Assembly (NCBI GenBank): GCA_018061265.1
Contig: JAGOUM010000006.1
Location: 1 to 64,000, forward strand
Direction: 5' to 3'
Source: Rhodoferax sp.
Lineage (GTDB): Bacteria > Pseudomonadota > Gammaproteobacteria > Burkholderiales > Burkholderiaceae_C
Length of the DNA: 64,000 nucleotides
Shown: piece by piece, positions 17,139-26,145 of the stretch
Position numbering within the stretch: the stretch's first letter is position 1
Layout of the letters: every line of letters begins with the position of its first letter
The notes under the pieces: model-generated
Seen by the model: only the letters and a program-made list of their open reading frames with translations
Told to the model about the DNA's origin: nothing
Databases searched by the model: none
Translations under genes and position numbers: made by a program

Positions 17139-18575
17139 TCACTCTGGCGCAATCATTTCGGCGTAATCGTACAAAGCGCTCAAAATGGCTTCGCCACGTT
17201 CGTCCGTGGATTCAGCGAGTTGGTCCATCTGATCAAACAATGCCGAAATGCTCAGTGCCCCGCCTGCCCCTTCAAGCAGTCGAGCGGCGCGGTTGGCCTC
17301 CCAGCGGGCCAATTCATCGGCATTAAGGAAGTCCGGGAAATTGCGCGCCCGGTAGCGCCAGAGCAATTCATGCAAACGGGCATCATCAAAGGCCGGCCGC
17401 GCCAAGGCCAGTTGCTCTGGCGCGGTATGGCGCAAGTCGTTCAGGCGGCGACGGTCCGCATTGCCGAGAAAACCGCCGTAAAGATCCTCGTCCACATCCA
17501 CAGACCCGACAGTGTCGCGTTGGAAGACTTCGGCCCAGATGGCACTCATGTCGGGCAAGTCACGCGCAGTCGCCGCATTTTCAAGCTGGTGTGCCACATC
17601 GATGTCCCACTGCCGGGCCATGGCAGGGCTAAGCACTTTGAGTTGGCTCATGACCATGGGCGACTTGTTGATATGTACGGACTTGACAGGCAGCCGTTGC
17701 ACACCCTCAGGCAAGTCGGCGCTGCGGGTAAACAGTCGTTGGCGAATCTGTTCGGCGTTGAGCGAGCCGAGTTCACGCGGGTCCTGCGCCAGGTCCCAGG
17801 CCAGCAGTTCGTTTTTATTGGCCGGGTGCATCGCCAGCGGCCACATCAGTGCCAGGCAACCCCGCTCGGGTTTAAACATGCCGGAAATGTGCCAGAACGG
17901 TCGGGCATTGGACTGGGTTGCAGGCAAGCCCAGCTCGCTAAGAACCCGGTCCTTGCGGTGCAGTCCAAAACAAAAGTCAAACAGTCGGGGCTGGGCGGAC
18001 TTGATCAGTCTCGCCATGGCGATGGTGGCGCGCACGTCACTCAAGGCATCATGGGCTGACTCATGCAGCAGACCATTGGCAGCGGTCAGATCGGTGAGTT
18101 TAAAACTCGGTTTTCCCTCCGCATTGTGTGGCCAGTGAATGCCCTCGGGGCGAAGGGCGTAGGCGGTACGCACCACGTCCAGCAAATCCCAGCGGCCACA
18201 GTCGTTTTGCCACTCACGCGCGTAGGGGTCAATCAGGTTGCGCCAAAACATGAAACGAGTGATCTCGTCGTCAAAGCGGATGGTGTTGTACCCGACACCC
18301 ACGGTGCCTGGCCAGGCCAGCAGTTGTTCAATCTGCGCGGCAAACTGGTGCTCCGGGAGACCTTTTTCCAGGCACATCTGGGGAGTGATGCCGGTGATCA
18401 GACAGGCTTCGGGCTCGGGCAAAAAATCATTGGCAGGCCGGCAAAACAGCATCACCGGATCGCCCAACTGATTGAGCTCGGCATCCGTGCGGATGGCCGC
18501 AAACTGTGCCGGGCGCGCGGTGCGGGTGTTGGCACCAAAAGTCTCGTAGTCGTGCCATAGAAAGGTATGCGCCAT
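17139..18575 (-). CDS. sbcB: Exodeoxyribonuclease I
   Basis: A 478-residue DEDD-type 3'-5' single-strand exonuclease used in recombination and mismatch repair. ExoI motifs: HDYETFGANTRTARPAQFAAI at the start (first D and E), GYNTIRFDDEITR near residue 97, and HDALSDVRATIAMARLI near 175. The C-terminal SH3-like and extended helical domains are present by length. It lies 74 bases downstream of relA on the same strand, separated by an 8-bp inverted repeat that overlaps the relA stop. Confidence 0.93.
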   Translation of the reverse strand: MAHTFLWHDYETFGANTRTARPAQFAAIRTDAELNQLGDPVMLFCRPANDFLPEPEACLITGITPQMCLEKGLPEHQFAAQIEQLLAWPGTVGVGYNTIRFDDEITRFMFWRNLIDPYAREWQNDCGRWDLLDVVRTAYALRPEGIHWPHNAEGKPSFKLTDLTAANGLLHESAHDALSDVRATIAMARLIKSAQPRLFDFCFGLHRKDRVLSELGLPATQSNARPFWHISGMFKPERGCLALMWPLAMHPANKNELLAWDLAQDPRELGSLNAEQIRQRLFTRSADLPEGVQRLPVKSVHINKSPMVMSQLKVLSPAMARQWDIDVAHQLENAATARDLPDMSAIWAEVFQRDTVGSVDVDEDLYGGFLGNADRRRLNDLRHTAPEQLALARPAFDDARLHELLWRYRARNFPDFLNADELARWEANRAARLLEGAGGALSISALFDQMDQLAESTDERGEAILSALYDYAEMIAPE

Positions 18576-18649
18576 CGTTCAGGTGCCTGAAAAGCTATGT
18601 TATTTAAAGCGACCAACCTATGATGAATATGGGCTGGAATATGATTTCA

Positions 18650-20920
18650 TCATTTTCTTCGGGCAGAGCGCACACCCGGCAGATCCGCCACCAGGCCCAA
18701 CACCTTGTGCAGTCGCCCGGAGTCTGCGACCTCGATGGTAAATGTCATCCAGGCGACGCCTTTGATGGATTGGGTTTGAACACCGGTGACATTCATCTTC
18801 TCCTTGGTGAATACCTCTGAAATATCGCGCAGCAAACCCTGACGGTCCTGCGCTTGCACTGCAACGTCGACTGGGTACACCGAATGGTGGGCGGCATGAC
18901 CCACACCCCAATCCACCTCGATCAGGCGTTCACCATTTCTTGCCAGCAGTTCGCGCAGATTGGTGCAGTCGCGGCGATGCACACTCACCCCTTTGCCACG
19001 GGTGACAAAGCCACAAATGGCATCGGGCGGTGCCGGTTTGCAGCACTTGGCCATTTGTGTCATCAATGAGTCCACCCCCACCACCAGCAGGCCACCCTTG
19101 GCCGGGTTGTTCTCGGCGCGTGACTTGCGCAACAGGGGGGCGTTGGCGTCAAACTGCGGAGTTTCGGGAGGACGCAGCACCTGCTCGATGCTGCGCAGTG
19201 AAAATTCGTCCTTGCCGACGTCTTCAAACAAGGACTCCGCGTTGCTGAACCCGAGTTGTACCGCCAGATCGTCAAGCTTGAGCGCGGTTTTTCCTTCACG
19301 CTGCAGCAGTTTTTCCACCGCCTCGCGGCCCTTGGCCACCGTTTCCGACAAGGCCAGCGCGTTGAACCAGGCACGTACCTTGGTTCTGGCACGGTGGCTG
19401 ACCAGATAACCGAGCTCGGGGTTCAGCCAGTCGCGGGATGGTCCCCCCTCCTTGGTCGCGGTGATCTCGACCGTCTGCCCGTTTTTCAACGGTGTGTGTA
19501 AAGGCACCATGGCACCATCGACCCGTGCACCACGGCAACGATGGCCCAGGCTGGTGTGCACTGTGTAGGCAAAGTCCACCGCAGTGGCACCTTGTGGCAA
19601 CTCCACTATGGCCGCATCCGGTGTGAGCACGTAAATCCGGTCGTCGAGCAATTCCGGCGCTTGCGACGGCGAGCCTGACAAATCACGTTCCCAGGCCAGT
19701 AGCTGGCGCAGCACCGCAATTTTCGCGTCATAACTGCCGCTGGCCGTCACGCCGGCATAACCCTTGGCGCCGGCCTCCTTGTAGGCCCAATGGGCAGCGA
19801 CGCCGTTCTCTGCGTGATCGTGCATGGACTGGGTGCGGATCTGGATCTCGGTGGCTTTGCCGCTGCTGTCGCGCACCACGGTGTGCAGTGACTGGTAACC
19901 GTTGACCTTGGGTTTGGCGATGTAGTCATCAAACTCCTCGGCAATCGCGGTAAAGCGGCTGTGCACCCAGCTCAGGGCGCCATAACACTCGGGCACAGTG
20001 GCCACCAGGACCCGCAGGGCGCGTACATCGTAAACCTGCGCAAAGTCGAGCGACTTTCCACGCATCTTCTTGACGATGCTGTAGATGTGCTTGGGTCGAC
20101 CTGAGACTGTGGCCCGCATGCCGTTGGCGTTCAACTCGGATTCGAGTTCGGTGCGCATCTGCTCCACGCTGGCCTCGCGTTGCACCCGCTTTTCGTCCAG
20201 CCAGCGCGCCACCTGCTTGTAAGTGTCAGGTTCCAGGAAACGAAAGGCCAGGTCTTCCATTTCCCACTTGATTTCCCAAATGCCCAGGCGGTTGGCCAGC
20301 GGTGCAAAAACCTGCAGTGCTTCGGAGGCGATGCCGTCGGGCACCGGCAGCTTGGTCGCGGCAAAGTAGCGCAGGGTTTGCAGACGTGAGGCCAGTCGCA
20401 GCAACACCACCCGCAAATCGCGTGAAAACGCCAGCAACATCTTGCGCACGTTTTCGGTCTGAATGGCTGCCGACTCGGGTGACGCTGTTTGGGCGTTGGC
20501 ACCGACCACTGCGGTTAACCGGGCCAACCTGGCCTGGCGCTGTACTCGCACCAGTTTGGCGGTCTCGATCGCCAGGGCAGCAAAGTTGTCACCGAAGGCT
20601 TTGGTGATGACTTCCTGCGGTTTGTTCAGGTGATCGCAGGCATAGACCAGAAAACTGGCGGCCTGCATGACCTCCGAACCGCCAATGCGCTGCAGTATCC
20701 GCACCATGGCGTCGGCATGGTCGAGGATGGGCTCCCCGGTATCCAGCAGTTCACCCGCCAGCAGGGGCTCGGCAAATGCACGGGCGCGGGTCACCGCCAG
20801 TGTCGGATGCACTGACTCCTGTCGGGTTGCCGCGATGAGTGCGGTCTGGTCTGCCGATGGAACTGCCCGGGTCCCGGTGATGTCCTCGGCAGGACCACTT
20901 GCGGTCTGAGTACTCTTCAT
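18650..20920 (-). CDS. relA: Monofunctional (p)ppGpp synthetase RelA
   Basis: A 756-residue RelA/SpoT homologue. The hydrolase region is degenerate: the H-D-x-x-E-D motif is replaced by YACDHLNKPQ. The synthetase domain (about 225-400) carries EFDDYIAKPKVNGYQSLHT, whose E-x-D-D stretch is the mark of monofunctional RelA; SpoT-type enzymes have R-x-K-D. TGS (about 420-485, DRIYVLTPDAAIVELPQGAT), helical and zinc-finger regions (KCCKPAPPDAI) and a C-terminal ACT domain (about 678-750) follow. A separate SpoT is therefore expected elsewhere. The start is seven bases after the alpha/beta hydrolase gene. Tandem TGA stops. Confidence 0.94.
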   Translation of the reverse strand: MKSTQTASGPAEDITGTRAVPSADQTALIAATRQESVHPTLAVTRARAFAEPLLAGELLDTGEPILDHADAMVRILQRIGGSEVMQAASFLVYACDHLNKPQEVITKAFGDNFAALAIETAKLVRVQRQARLARLTAVVGANAQTASPESAAIQTENVRKMLLAFSRDLRVVLLRLASRLQTLRYFAATKLPVPDGIASEALQVFAPLANRLGIWEIKWEMEDLAFRFLEPDTYKQVARWLDEKRVQREASVEQMRTELESELNANGMRATVSGRPKHIYSIVKKMRGKSLDFAQVYDVRALRVLVATVPECYGALSWVHSRFTAIAEEFDDYIAKPKVNGYQSLHTVVRDSSGKATEIQIRTQSMHDHAENGVAAHWAYKEAGAKGYAGVTASGSYDAKIAVLRQLLAWERDLSGSPSQAPELLDDRIYVLTPDAAIVELPQGATAVDFAYTVHTSLGHRCRGARVDGAMVPLHTPLKNGQTVEITATKEGGPSRDWLNPELGYLVSHRARTKVRAWFNALALSETVAKGREAVEKLLQREGKTALKLDDLAVQLGFSNAESLFEDVGKDEFSLRSIEQVLRPPETPQFDANAPLLRKSRAENNPAKGGLLVVGVDSLMTQMAKCCKPAPPDAICGFVTRGKGVSVHRRDCTNLRELLARNGERLIEVDWGVGHAAHHSVYPVDVAVQAQDRQGLLRDISEVFTKEKMNVTGVQTQSIKGVAWMTFTIEVADSGRLHKVLGLVADLPGVRSARRK

Positions 20921-20927
20921 TGGTCAG

Positions 20928-21824
20928 TCAATCCAGCAGAAATTCCAGCACGGCCTCAATCTGCTCTGGCGCCACAAAAGTGGGTGCATGGCCGACACCG
21001 GCAAATTCGACCAGGTCAGCCTGTGGCCCGCGCCGTGCCATAGCCTGGGCCGTCGCCTGCGAGAGCAAGTCGGAGTCGGCACCACGCACCAGCAAGGTGC
21101 GTGCGCGGATCTGGTCGTACAACTGCCACAAAGCGGCCTCGCCTTGCGCCGATGACTCCGGCGTCATCGCCTTGAACGGCAGCGCCAGCGCCGGGTCGTA
21201 GTGCAGGGTCAAACGGGTACTGCCATCACCCAGGGGTTTGAGTTGCGGCCGGGTCAGCGCCAGCCATTGTTCTGGCGTATGAGGGCCGAAACTGCTCGAC
21301 ACAGCCCACAAGGCGTCGGCCGCCTGCTGTACATCTGCAAAGGCACCCGTGCGCCCAAGGTACTGGCCAATACGCTGGAGCGACTGCCATTCGATCGTCG
21401 GCCCAACGTCGTTGAGCACCAGCCGACGAATGCGTGCAAACGCTGGCAATTCTGGCTGGCCGGCAACCGCCATGCCGATTAGCCCACCCATGCTGGTACC
21501 AAGCCAGTCAAGCGTACTGGCTTGCAGTTGCGACAACAGCTGCAGCATGTCTGCCGCGTAGGTGCCCAATTGGTAAGCTTGGGGGTCTTTGAGCCAGTCA
21601 CTCTGACCACGTCCGACGACATCAGGACAGACGACACAAACCGCATCACCCGATCTTTCCAGCACCGCGCGGGCAAGGGTGTCAAAGTCACGCCCCTGGC
21701 GTGTCAGGCCGTGCACACAGACCAGTACATGCCTGGCATGCGGCTCGCCCCATTGCCAGTAAGCCATGCGGTGGCCACCGTTAGCGTCAGGACATTGAAC
21801 AAAGTGCAGGCGGGGTTCGGACAT
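20928..21824 (-). CDS. Alpha/beta hydrolase, probable operon partner of relA
   Basis: About 298 residues from the ATG at 21824; a longer frame to 21893 has an unlikely N terminus. Features: CVHGLTRQGRDFDTL (oxyanion-hole H-G), DVVGRGQSDWLKDP, WLGTSMGGLIGMAVAGQ with nucleophile G-T-S-M-G-G, and a C-terminal VGHAPTFVAPEQI supplying the histidine. This is the general esterase/dehalogenase-like group and the substrate cannot be named. Seven bases separate it from relA, so the two are probably co-transcribed. It diverges from bdhA across 138 bases. Confidence 0.85.
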   Translation of the reverse strand: MSEPRLHFVQCPDANGGHRMAYWQWGEPHARHVLVCVHGLTRQGRDFDTLARAVLERSGDAVCVVCPDVVGRGQSDWLKDPQAYQLGTYAADMLQLLSQLQASTLDWLGTSMGGLIGMAVAGQPELPAFARIRRLVLNDVGPTIEWQSLQRIGQYLGRTGAFADVQQAADALWAVSSSFGPHTPEQWLALTRPQLKPLGDGSTRLTLHYDPALALPFKAMTPESSAQGEAALWQLYDQIRARTLLVRGADSDLLSQATAQAMARRGPQADLVEFAGVGHAPTFVAPEQIEAVLEFLLD

Positions 21825-21962
21825 GGTGTTGGCGAAGACAGGATAATGGCGGAGCCGATTCAGGCGCGGCCTAATGGCCACAAGAGTCAGCATCCTAATT
21901 CAAAGTCAGGGCTTGTCCGTCGTTGCCGGTGGCCCCACCCCATTCATTTTCGGAGTTATCCC
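21825..21962. promoter_or_regulatory. Divergent promoter region, hydrolase/relA versus bdhA
   Basis: A 138-base region between two divergent genes that must carry both promoters. The plus-strand reading frame that runs through it into bdhA has an N-terminal part antisense to the hydrolase and is not a real extension. CGGAG eight bases ahead of 21963 marks the bdhA start. No operator was recognised. Confidence 0.45.
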
Positions 21963-22733
21963 ATGCTCAAAGGAAAAACAGCACTTGTCACCGGCTCAAC
22001 CAGCGGGATCGGACTGGGACTCGCCCGGGCGTTGGCGGCCCAGGGTGCCAATATCGTACTGAACGGGTTTGGCGAAGTGGAGGGACCGATGGCGGAGGTG
22101 TCGGCGATGGGTGTACAAGTGGCTTACCACGGCGCAGACATGAGCAAGCCCGCCGAGATTTCGGACATGATGGCCGCGGCACAGGCGCAATTTGGTCGGG
22201 TGGATATCCTGGTCAATAACGCCGGCATCCAGCATGTGGCTCGGGTAGAGAATTTTCCGGTGGAGCGATGGGACGCCATCATGGCGATCAATCTGAGCAG
22301 CGCTTTTCACGCGACCCGCCTGGCATTGCCGGCCATGCAGGCGGCGGGCTGGGGGCGCATCATCAATGTGGCCTCGGTTCACGGCCTGGTCGCTTCGGCT
22401 GAGAAAGCGGCCTATGTGGCCGCCAAACACGGTGTGGTGGGCCTGACCAAGGTCACTGCGTTGGAAAACGCCACCACCGGAGTGACCTGCAACGCCATTT
22501 GCCCGGGTTGGGTGCTCACGCCGCTGGTACAAAAACAGGTCGATGCCAAGGCTGCTGCGTTGGGTGTCTCCAATGAAGAGGCGACCCGTCGCCTGCTGGG
22601 TGAAAAAGAACCGTCGATGCAGTTCACCACTCCTGAAGAATTGGGGGCACTCGCCGTGTTTTTCTGCTCGCCTGCTGGCGCCAATGTTCGGGGAGTTGCC
22701 TGGAACATGGATGGCGGCTGGACTGCACAGTAA
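21963..22733 (+). CDS. bdhA: 3-hydroxybutyrate dehydrogenase (SDR family)
   Basis: A 256-residue short-chain dehydrogenase interconverting D-3-hydroxybutyrate and acetoacetate with NAD; it serves polyhydroxybutyrate turnover. The glycine-rich motif is TGSTSGIGLG, then NNAGIQHV, the catalytic Ser in NVASVHGLVAS and Y-x-x-x-K in YVAAKHGVVG. The segments QHVA, HGLVAS and CPGWVLTPLVQKQ are typical of BdhA rather than acetoacetyl-CoA reductase. The start is fixed by GGAG before 21963. It is a single-gene unit ending at a convergent hairpin. Confidence 0.92.
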   Translation: MLKGKTALVTGSTSGIGLGLARALAAQGANIVLNGFGEVEGPMAEVSAMGVQVAYHGADMSKPAEISDMMAAAQAQFGRVDILVNNAGIQHVARVENFPVERWDAIMAINLSSAFHATRLALPAMQAAGWGRIINVASVHGLVASAEKAAYVAAKHGVVGLTKVTALENATTGVTCNAICPGWVLTPLVQKQVDAKAAALGVSNEEATRRLLGEKEPSMQFTTPEELGALAVFFCSPAGANVRGVAWNMDGGWTAQ

Positions 22734-22784
22734 ATGATAGCGAGTTTTGAACGCCAAATAGAATAGCAATAAGTACCCGTGGAT

Positions 22785-22802
22785 ATTGGGCCAAAGCCCA
22801 AT
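22785..22802. terminator. Bidirectional hairpin between bdhA and the Ser/Thr kinase gene
   Basis: ATTGGGC (22785-22791) and GCCCAAT (22796-22802) form a perfect 7-bp stem with a CAAA loop between two convergent genes. There is no long T run, so it may be only a weak or Rho-assisted terminator. Confidence 0.5.
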
Positions 22803-22808
22803 TTGATA

Positions 22809-25265
22809 TCAACCCGCCTGACGGAATGCCATCACCGCTTGATTACGCAGGGTGCGCAGCATGGCAAGCTCTTTGTCGTCCACTTGCAGGCCACCAAGTT
22901 CAGCTTTGTCGGCATAAATCAGGCCAAATGGCCGGCCCTTGAGCTGCAGCGGCAGGATCAGAAACGTTGGCGCGTCATAGAGTTTTTTATACCAAAGTGG
23001 CAGCCGCTGGCTGATTCTGCTGTCGCTGGTATCACTGATCAGCGTGTCCGCCCCCTTGTTGCACACCGTGGCAAACAGATCGGGCACGCCCGTGCCACTC
23101 ATCGGCACACAAAAGGACTTGACCACACCCTCGACACCTGGCCCCAGACCAAAACGTCCGGTCAACATGTCGGTCTTGGTGTCGCGCATACAGAAGATGA
23201 CCCGGTGAAAATCCAGCGCCCGGTACATTGCCTCAAGAATCATGCGCAACACGTCGGCCAGCTTGAAATCCTCCACCATGGCATTGGTAATGTCCTGAAT
23301 GCCCGCCGCCAGGGTTTGTGTCACATGGTCTGCCTTGACCATGGTCGGTGCAAGACGTGCCTCGTTCACGTCAATCACCTGGGTCGCCTGTAATTCAGTC
23401 GCCGCGAGCGCATCCTGGGTGTATTCGACATGGGCCGACGAGGTTTCGGTGCCGACTCGCAACAAACGCGCTGCAGGTGCGTCCTGGCGCACGCGAAGTT
23501 CCATCGCTTCGGCCAGGTCGATGAGCTTCTTGCGGGCGTTGGTGGTGGCCCCCTGCAACTGCTTGAGTGGCAAACCCAAAGCCCGGCTGAACTGTTTGGC
23601 GACCACTTCAAGGCGCTGCTCCACCACCGCCGGATCAGCGTGCAACATGGCATCGGCCATTTCATTGGCGGCTCGGGCTCCCCAGCGCAACCGCGACGCA
23701 GCGTCTTTCGGCGCGACACTGGGCGGTTCTCCGGAGGGTTTGGCGATGCAACGCTGAATACTCTCTGGCAGACCCCATGCTTTGGAAACGCCCAGCCCCA
23801 AAGCCTCGAAACTGATGCCCAGCACTTTGCTTGAGGCCAACTCCTCCGTGATCGGGTTACGCGCAGCCTGCACCAGCGCACGGATGCTGGCCGATTCTTC
23901 GGGAAAGTAGAACTGCGACAGCATTCGGCCCAGATTCTGGAATAAAGCACCAATAAATGCCTCTTCACCTTCGGTCGAGGTGGCACCCAGCTCCGCAGCG
24001 ATAGACCCGGCCATCAAGGCCCGCAAAAATTCTTCCTTCAACAACTGGGCATTGGCCTTGTCCTGCATGTGTTCAAGCAGCACCAGACTCAATGCCATAT
24101 TGCGAATGCCGTTGAACCCGACCAGGGTGACCGCCCTCGACACGGTACCAATGCTGTTACCGCGTGCGTAATGCGCACTGTTGACCAGTCGCAGGAGTTT
24201 GTTGGTCAGGGCAACGTCCTTGAGGATTTCGTTGGTGACACTGCTGATGCTCTCTTTCTCCGAGGACGCCATGCTCTGGATGCGCACCACCGACTCCGAC
24301 AGTGCGGGAAAGTCACTTTTGTTGCGCATCCGACGCAGCAAAAACTCGAGTGTGCTGTTATTGCCAGTGGATGGCGAATCCCCCACGGGTGCCGCCTGGT
24401 TCCTGGCCGACCACTCCAGCAGTGCGTCGAGAAACAGCTGGGCACTGGGAAAGCGCTGTTGTGGCTCGAATGCAGTCGCCCGCAACAATATGGCCCGTAT
24501 CGGGCCGTCAATCCGCTCTTGCAAATCCTGCGGCAACTGCAAAGGTTGCTGCGCAGCCAAGCGCAAGGCCGTGGTGAGGTCTTTGCCGGTGCGCAAGGGA
24601 GTGCCTCGCAGCAGCTCTCCCATCACCAAACCCGCCGCATACACATCCATCAGTGGTGTCACCGCCTCTCCCCGCACCGCCTCGGGTGCCATGTAGGCAG
24701 GACTACCAGCGACATCGGCTTCTTTACCGGCGGCGGTGTTGACACGGGTTGCGATCCCAAAATCCATCACCTTGGCCCGTCCCTGGCTGTCGATCAGTAC
24801 GTTGGACGGCTTGAGGTCACGATGAACCACCCCATTGGCATGCGCCATCACCAGCGCGCTCAAAATGTCTTGCATGACGGCAATCGCCTGTGCTGTCGGC
24901 ATCGGCCCCTCAGCCACGAGTTGCTGGGCCAAGGTCTGCCCGGCCACATATTCAAAGACGAGATAGGGAAACTGGTCCTGCAAATCGGCCTCAAAAACCG
25001 GCACGATGTTGGGATGCGTCAGTCTGCTGACACTGCGTGCCTCCTGCAACCATTGGTTGACCGAACTGGCACTGGACGGCTCTGCGGGCAGCATCAGTTT
25101 GATTGCCACCTCACGCTCAAGCCGCGGGTCATAGGCCAGCCAGACCTTTGCCTGGGCACCCTGCCCCAACACCCGACGAAGTTCAAATCGCCCCAGGGTG
25201 TTGGCTTCATTGACTGGACCAGAACCAGCCCGTCTGGGTGTCGAAAACGGTGAAAAATCAACCAA
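22809..25265 (-). CDS. Ser/Thr protein kinase with HDOD and GAF domains
   Basis: An 818-residue cytoplasmic signalling protein. A Hanks-type kinase spans about 28-285: GQGAQAKVWLAYD (P-loop), VAIKLML (lysine near 54), VHRDLKPSNVL (near 146), VMDFGIA and AYMAPE are intact, so it should be active. HDOD spans about 312-510 (SSVTNEILKDVALTNKLLRL, VNSAHYARG) and GAF about 645-815. There is no membrane segment. The likely start is a TTG at 25265; no ATG lies before the kinase domain and an in-frame stop lies just upstream. It diverges from ompR/envZ. HDOD proteins often govern cyclic-di-GMP, motility or stress responses; its targets are unknown. Confidence 0.88.
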   Translation of the reverse strand: MVDFSPFSTPRRAGSGPVNEANTLGRFELRRVLGQGAQAKVWLAYDPRLEREVAIKLMLPAEPSSASSVNQWLQEARSVSRLTHPNIVPVFEADLQDQFPYLVFEYVAGQTLAQQLVAEGPMPTAQAIAVMQDILSALVMAHANGVVHRDLKPSNVLIDSQGRAKVMDFGIATRVNTAAGKEADVAGSPAYMAPEAVRGEAVTPLMDVYAAGLVMGELLRGTPLRTGKDLTTALRLAAQQPLQLPQDLQERIDGPIRAILLRATAFEPQQRFPSAQLFLDALLEWSARNQAAPVGDSPSTGNNSTLEFLLRRMRNKSDFPALSESVVRIQSMASSEKESISSVTNEILKDVALTNKLLRLVNSAHYARGNSIGTVSRAVTLVGFNGIRNMALSLVLLEHMQDKANAQLLKEEFLRALMAGSIAAELGATSTEGEEAFIGALFQNLGRMLSQFYFPEESASIRALVQAARNPITEELASSKVLGISFEALGLGVSKAWGLPESIQRCIAKPSGEPPSVAPKDAASRLRWGARAANEMADAMLHADPAVVEQRLEVVAKQFSRALGLPLKQLQGATTNARKKLIDLAEAMELRVRQDAPAARLLRVGTETSSAHVEYTQDALAATELQATQVIDVNEARLAPTMVKADHVTQTLAAGIQDITNAMVEDFKLADVLRMILEAMYRALDFHRVIFCMRDTKTDMLTGRFGLGPGVEGVVKSFCVPMSGTGVPDLFATVCNKGADTLISDTSDSRISQRLPLWYKKLYDAPTFLILPLQLKGRPFGLIYADKAELGGLQVDDKELAMLRTLRNQAVMAFRQAG

Positions 25266-25310
25266 GGTAGTCTCTCGTCATTAAGCAGTTTGTTCAATGT
25301 ACAACAAAAT

Positions 25311-25391
25311 ATTTGTAACAGCTTGTCAATGACACGCGAAAAGTGGGCGCACAAAGTTGCGCTGCCGCGCAAAATGCGCGCTGTTACAAAT
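25311..25391. promoter_or_regulatory. Perfect 12-bp inverted repeat, candidate OmpR operator
   Basis: ATTTGTAACAGC (25311-25322) and GCTGTTACAAAT (25380-25391) are exact reverse complements 57 bases apart, in the region between the kinase gene and ompR. The TGTTACA/TGTAACA core matches the half-site known for enterobacterial OmpR. The right arm lies 15 bases before the ompR ATG, so binding would repress or tune ompR-envZ, and the left arm faces the divergent kinase gene. The regulator assignment is inferred. Confidence 0.6.
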
Positions 25392-25406
25392 TCAAGTGAA
25401 GCAAGT

Positions 25407-26138
25407 ATGGTCGCCACTACAACTCGTGTTGACAGAATTCTGGTCGTTGACGACGACGCACGTATTCGTGATTTGCTGCGGCGCTACCTCACCCAACATG
25501 ATTTTGAAGTGCTGCTGGCCGAGGACGGCCGCGCGATGCTGCGTGTGATGCAACGTGAAACCGTTGATCTGATTGTGCTGGATCTGATGATGCCTGGTGA
25601 AGATGGCCTGACCGTCTGCCGCAAGTTGCGCAGCGCCAAAGATCTGACACCGGTGATCATGCTGACCGCCAAGGGTGAGGATATTGACCGCATCGTGGGT
25701 CTGGAAGTTGGGGCCGACGACTATCTTGGCAAACCATTCAATCCACGCGAACTTCTGGCGCGCATCCACGCTGTGTTGCGGCGCCGCCCAGTCGCAGAAC
25801 CTCCTGCTTCCCCTGCCGGCGACCGGGAAGTTGTCAGCTTTGGGCCCTTCACTTTTGACCTGAGTGCGCGAACACTGCAAAAGGGTGAGCAGGATCTGGC
25901 GTTGACCAGTGGTGAATTTGCCATGCTCAAGGCCCTGGTTCGCCACCCTCGTGTCGCCTTGTCCCGGGAAAAACTGGCGCAGCTTGCACGGGGTCGGGGA
26001 TTCGAACCCTTTGATCGCAGCCTGGACGTACAGGTGTCACGCCTGCGCAAGTTGATCGAAGTGGATGCCACGGCACCGCGTTTTATCCAGACCGTCTGGG
26101 GAGTCGGTTACGTGTTTGTTCCAGACGACGCGGTTTGA
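25407..26138 (+). CDS. ompR: OmpR-type response regulator
   Basis: A 243-residue regulator from the ATG at 25407; the frame continues upstream to 25290 but that part runs through the operator region. Receiver domain about 8-125: RILVVDDDARIRDLLRRYL, phospho-aspartate in LIVLDLMMPGEDG near 62, K in LGKPFNPREL. Winged helix about 145-238: LTSGEFAMLKALVRHPRVAL and FDRSLDVQVSRLRKLIE. RGFEPFDRSLDVQVSRLR places it with OmpR itself. Seven bases before envZ, hence one operon; osmotic or porin control is the likely role. Confidence 0.9.
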   Translation: MVATTTRVDRILVVDDDARIRDLLRRYLTQHDFEVLLAEDGRAMLRVMQRETVDLIVLDLMMPGEDGLTVCRKLRSAKDLTPVIMLTAKGEDIDRIVGLEVGADDYLGKPFNPRELLARIHAVLRRRPVAEPPASPAGDREVVSFGPFTFDLSARTLQKGEQDLALTSGEFAMLKALVRHPRVALSREKLAQLARGRGFEPFDRSLDVQVSRLRKLIEVDATAPRFIQTVWGVGYVFVPDDAV

Positions 26139-26145
26139 GCCCACG

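Noticed and set aside
16794..18059. A 421-codon plus-strand open frame opposite the aminotransferase and exonuclease I genes
   Set aside because: Antisense shadow of two well-identified genes, no ribosome binding site and no family resemblance.
18620..18653. ATGATGAA/TTCATCAT inverted repeat as a relA terminator
   Set aside because: The arms are A+T-rich, overlap the relA stop and no T run follows on the minus strand, so termination is not supported.
21522..21962. Long plus-strand extension ahead of bdhA giving a 403-residue protein
   Set aside because: The extension is antisense to the alpha/beta hydrolase, and the standard SDR start with a ribosome binding site is at 21963.
22542..22737. 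Short frames within the bdhA 3' end
   Set aside because: Shadow frames of the SDR gene.
25996..26010. A tRNA T-loop-like GGGGATTCGAACCC
   Set aside because: It lies inside the conserved DNA-binding domain of ompR (RGFEPFDRS), and no acceptor or anticodon stem surrounds it.
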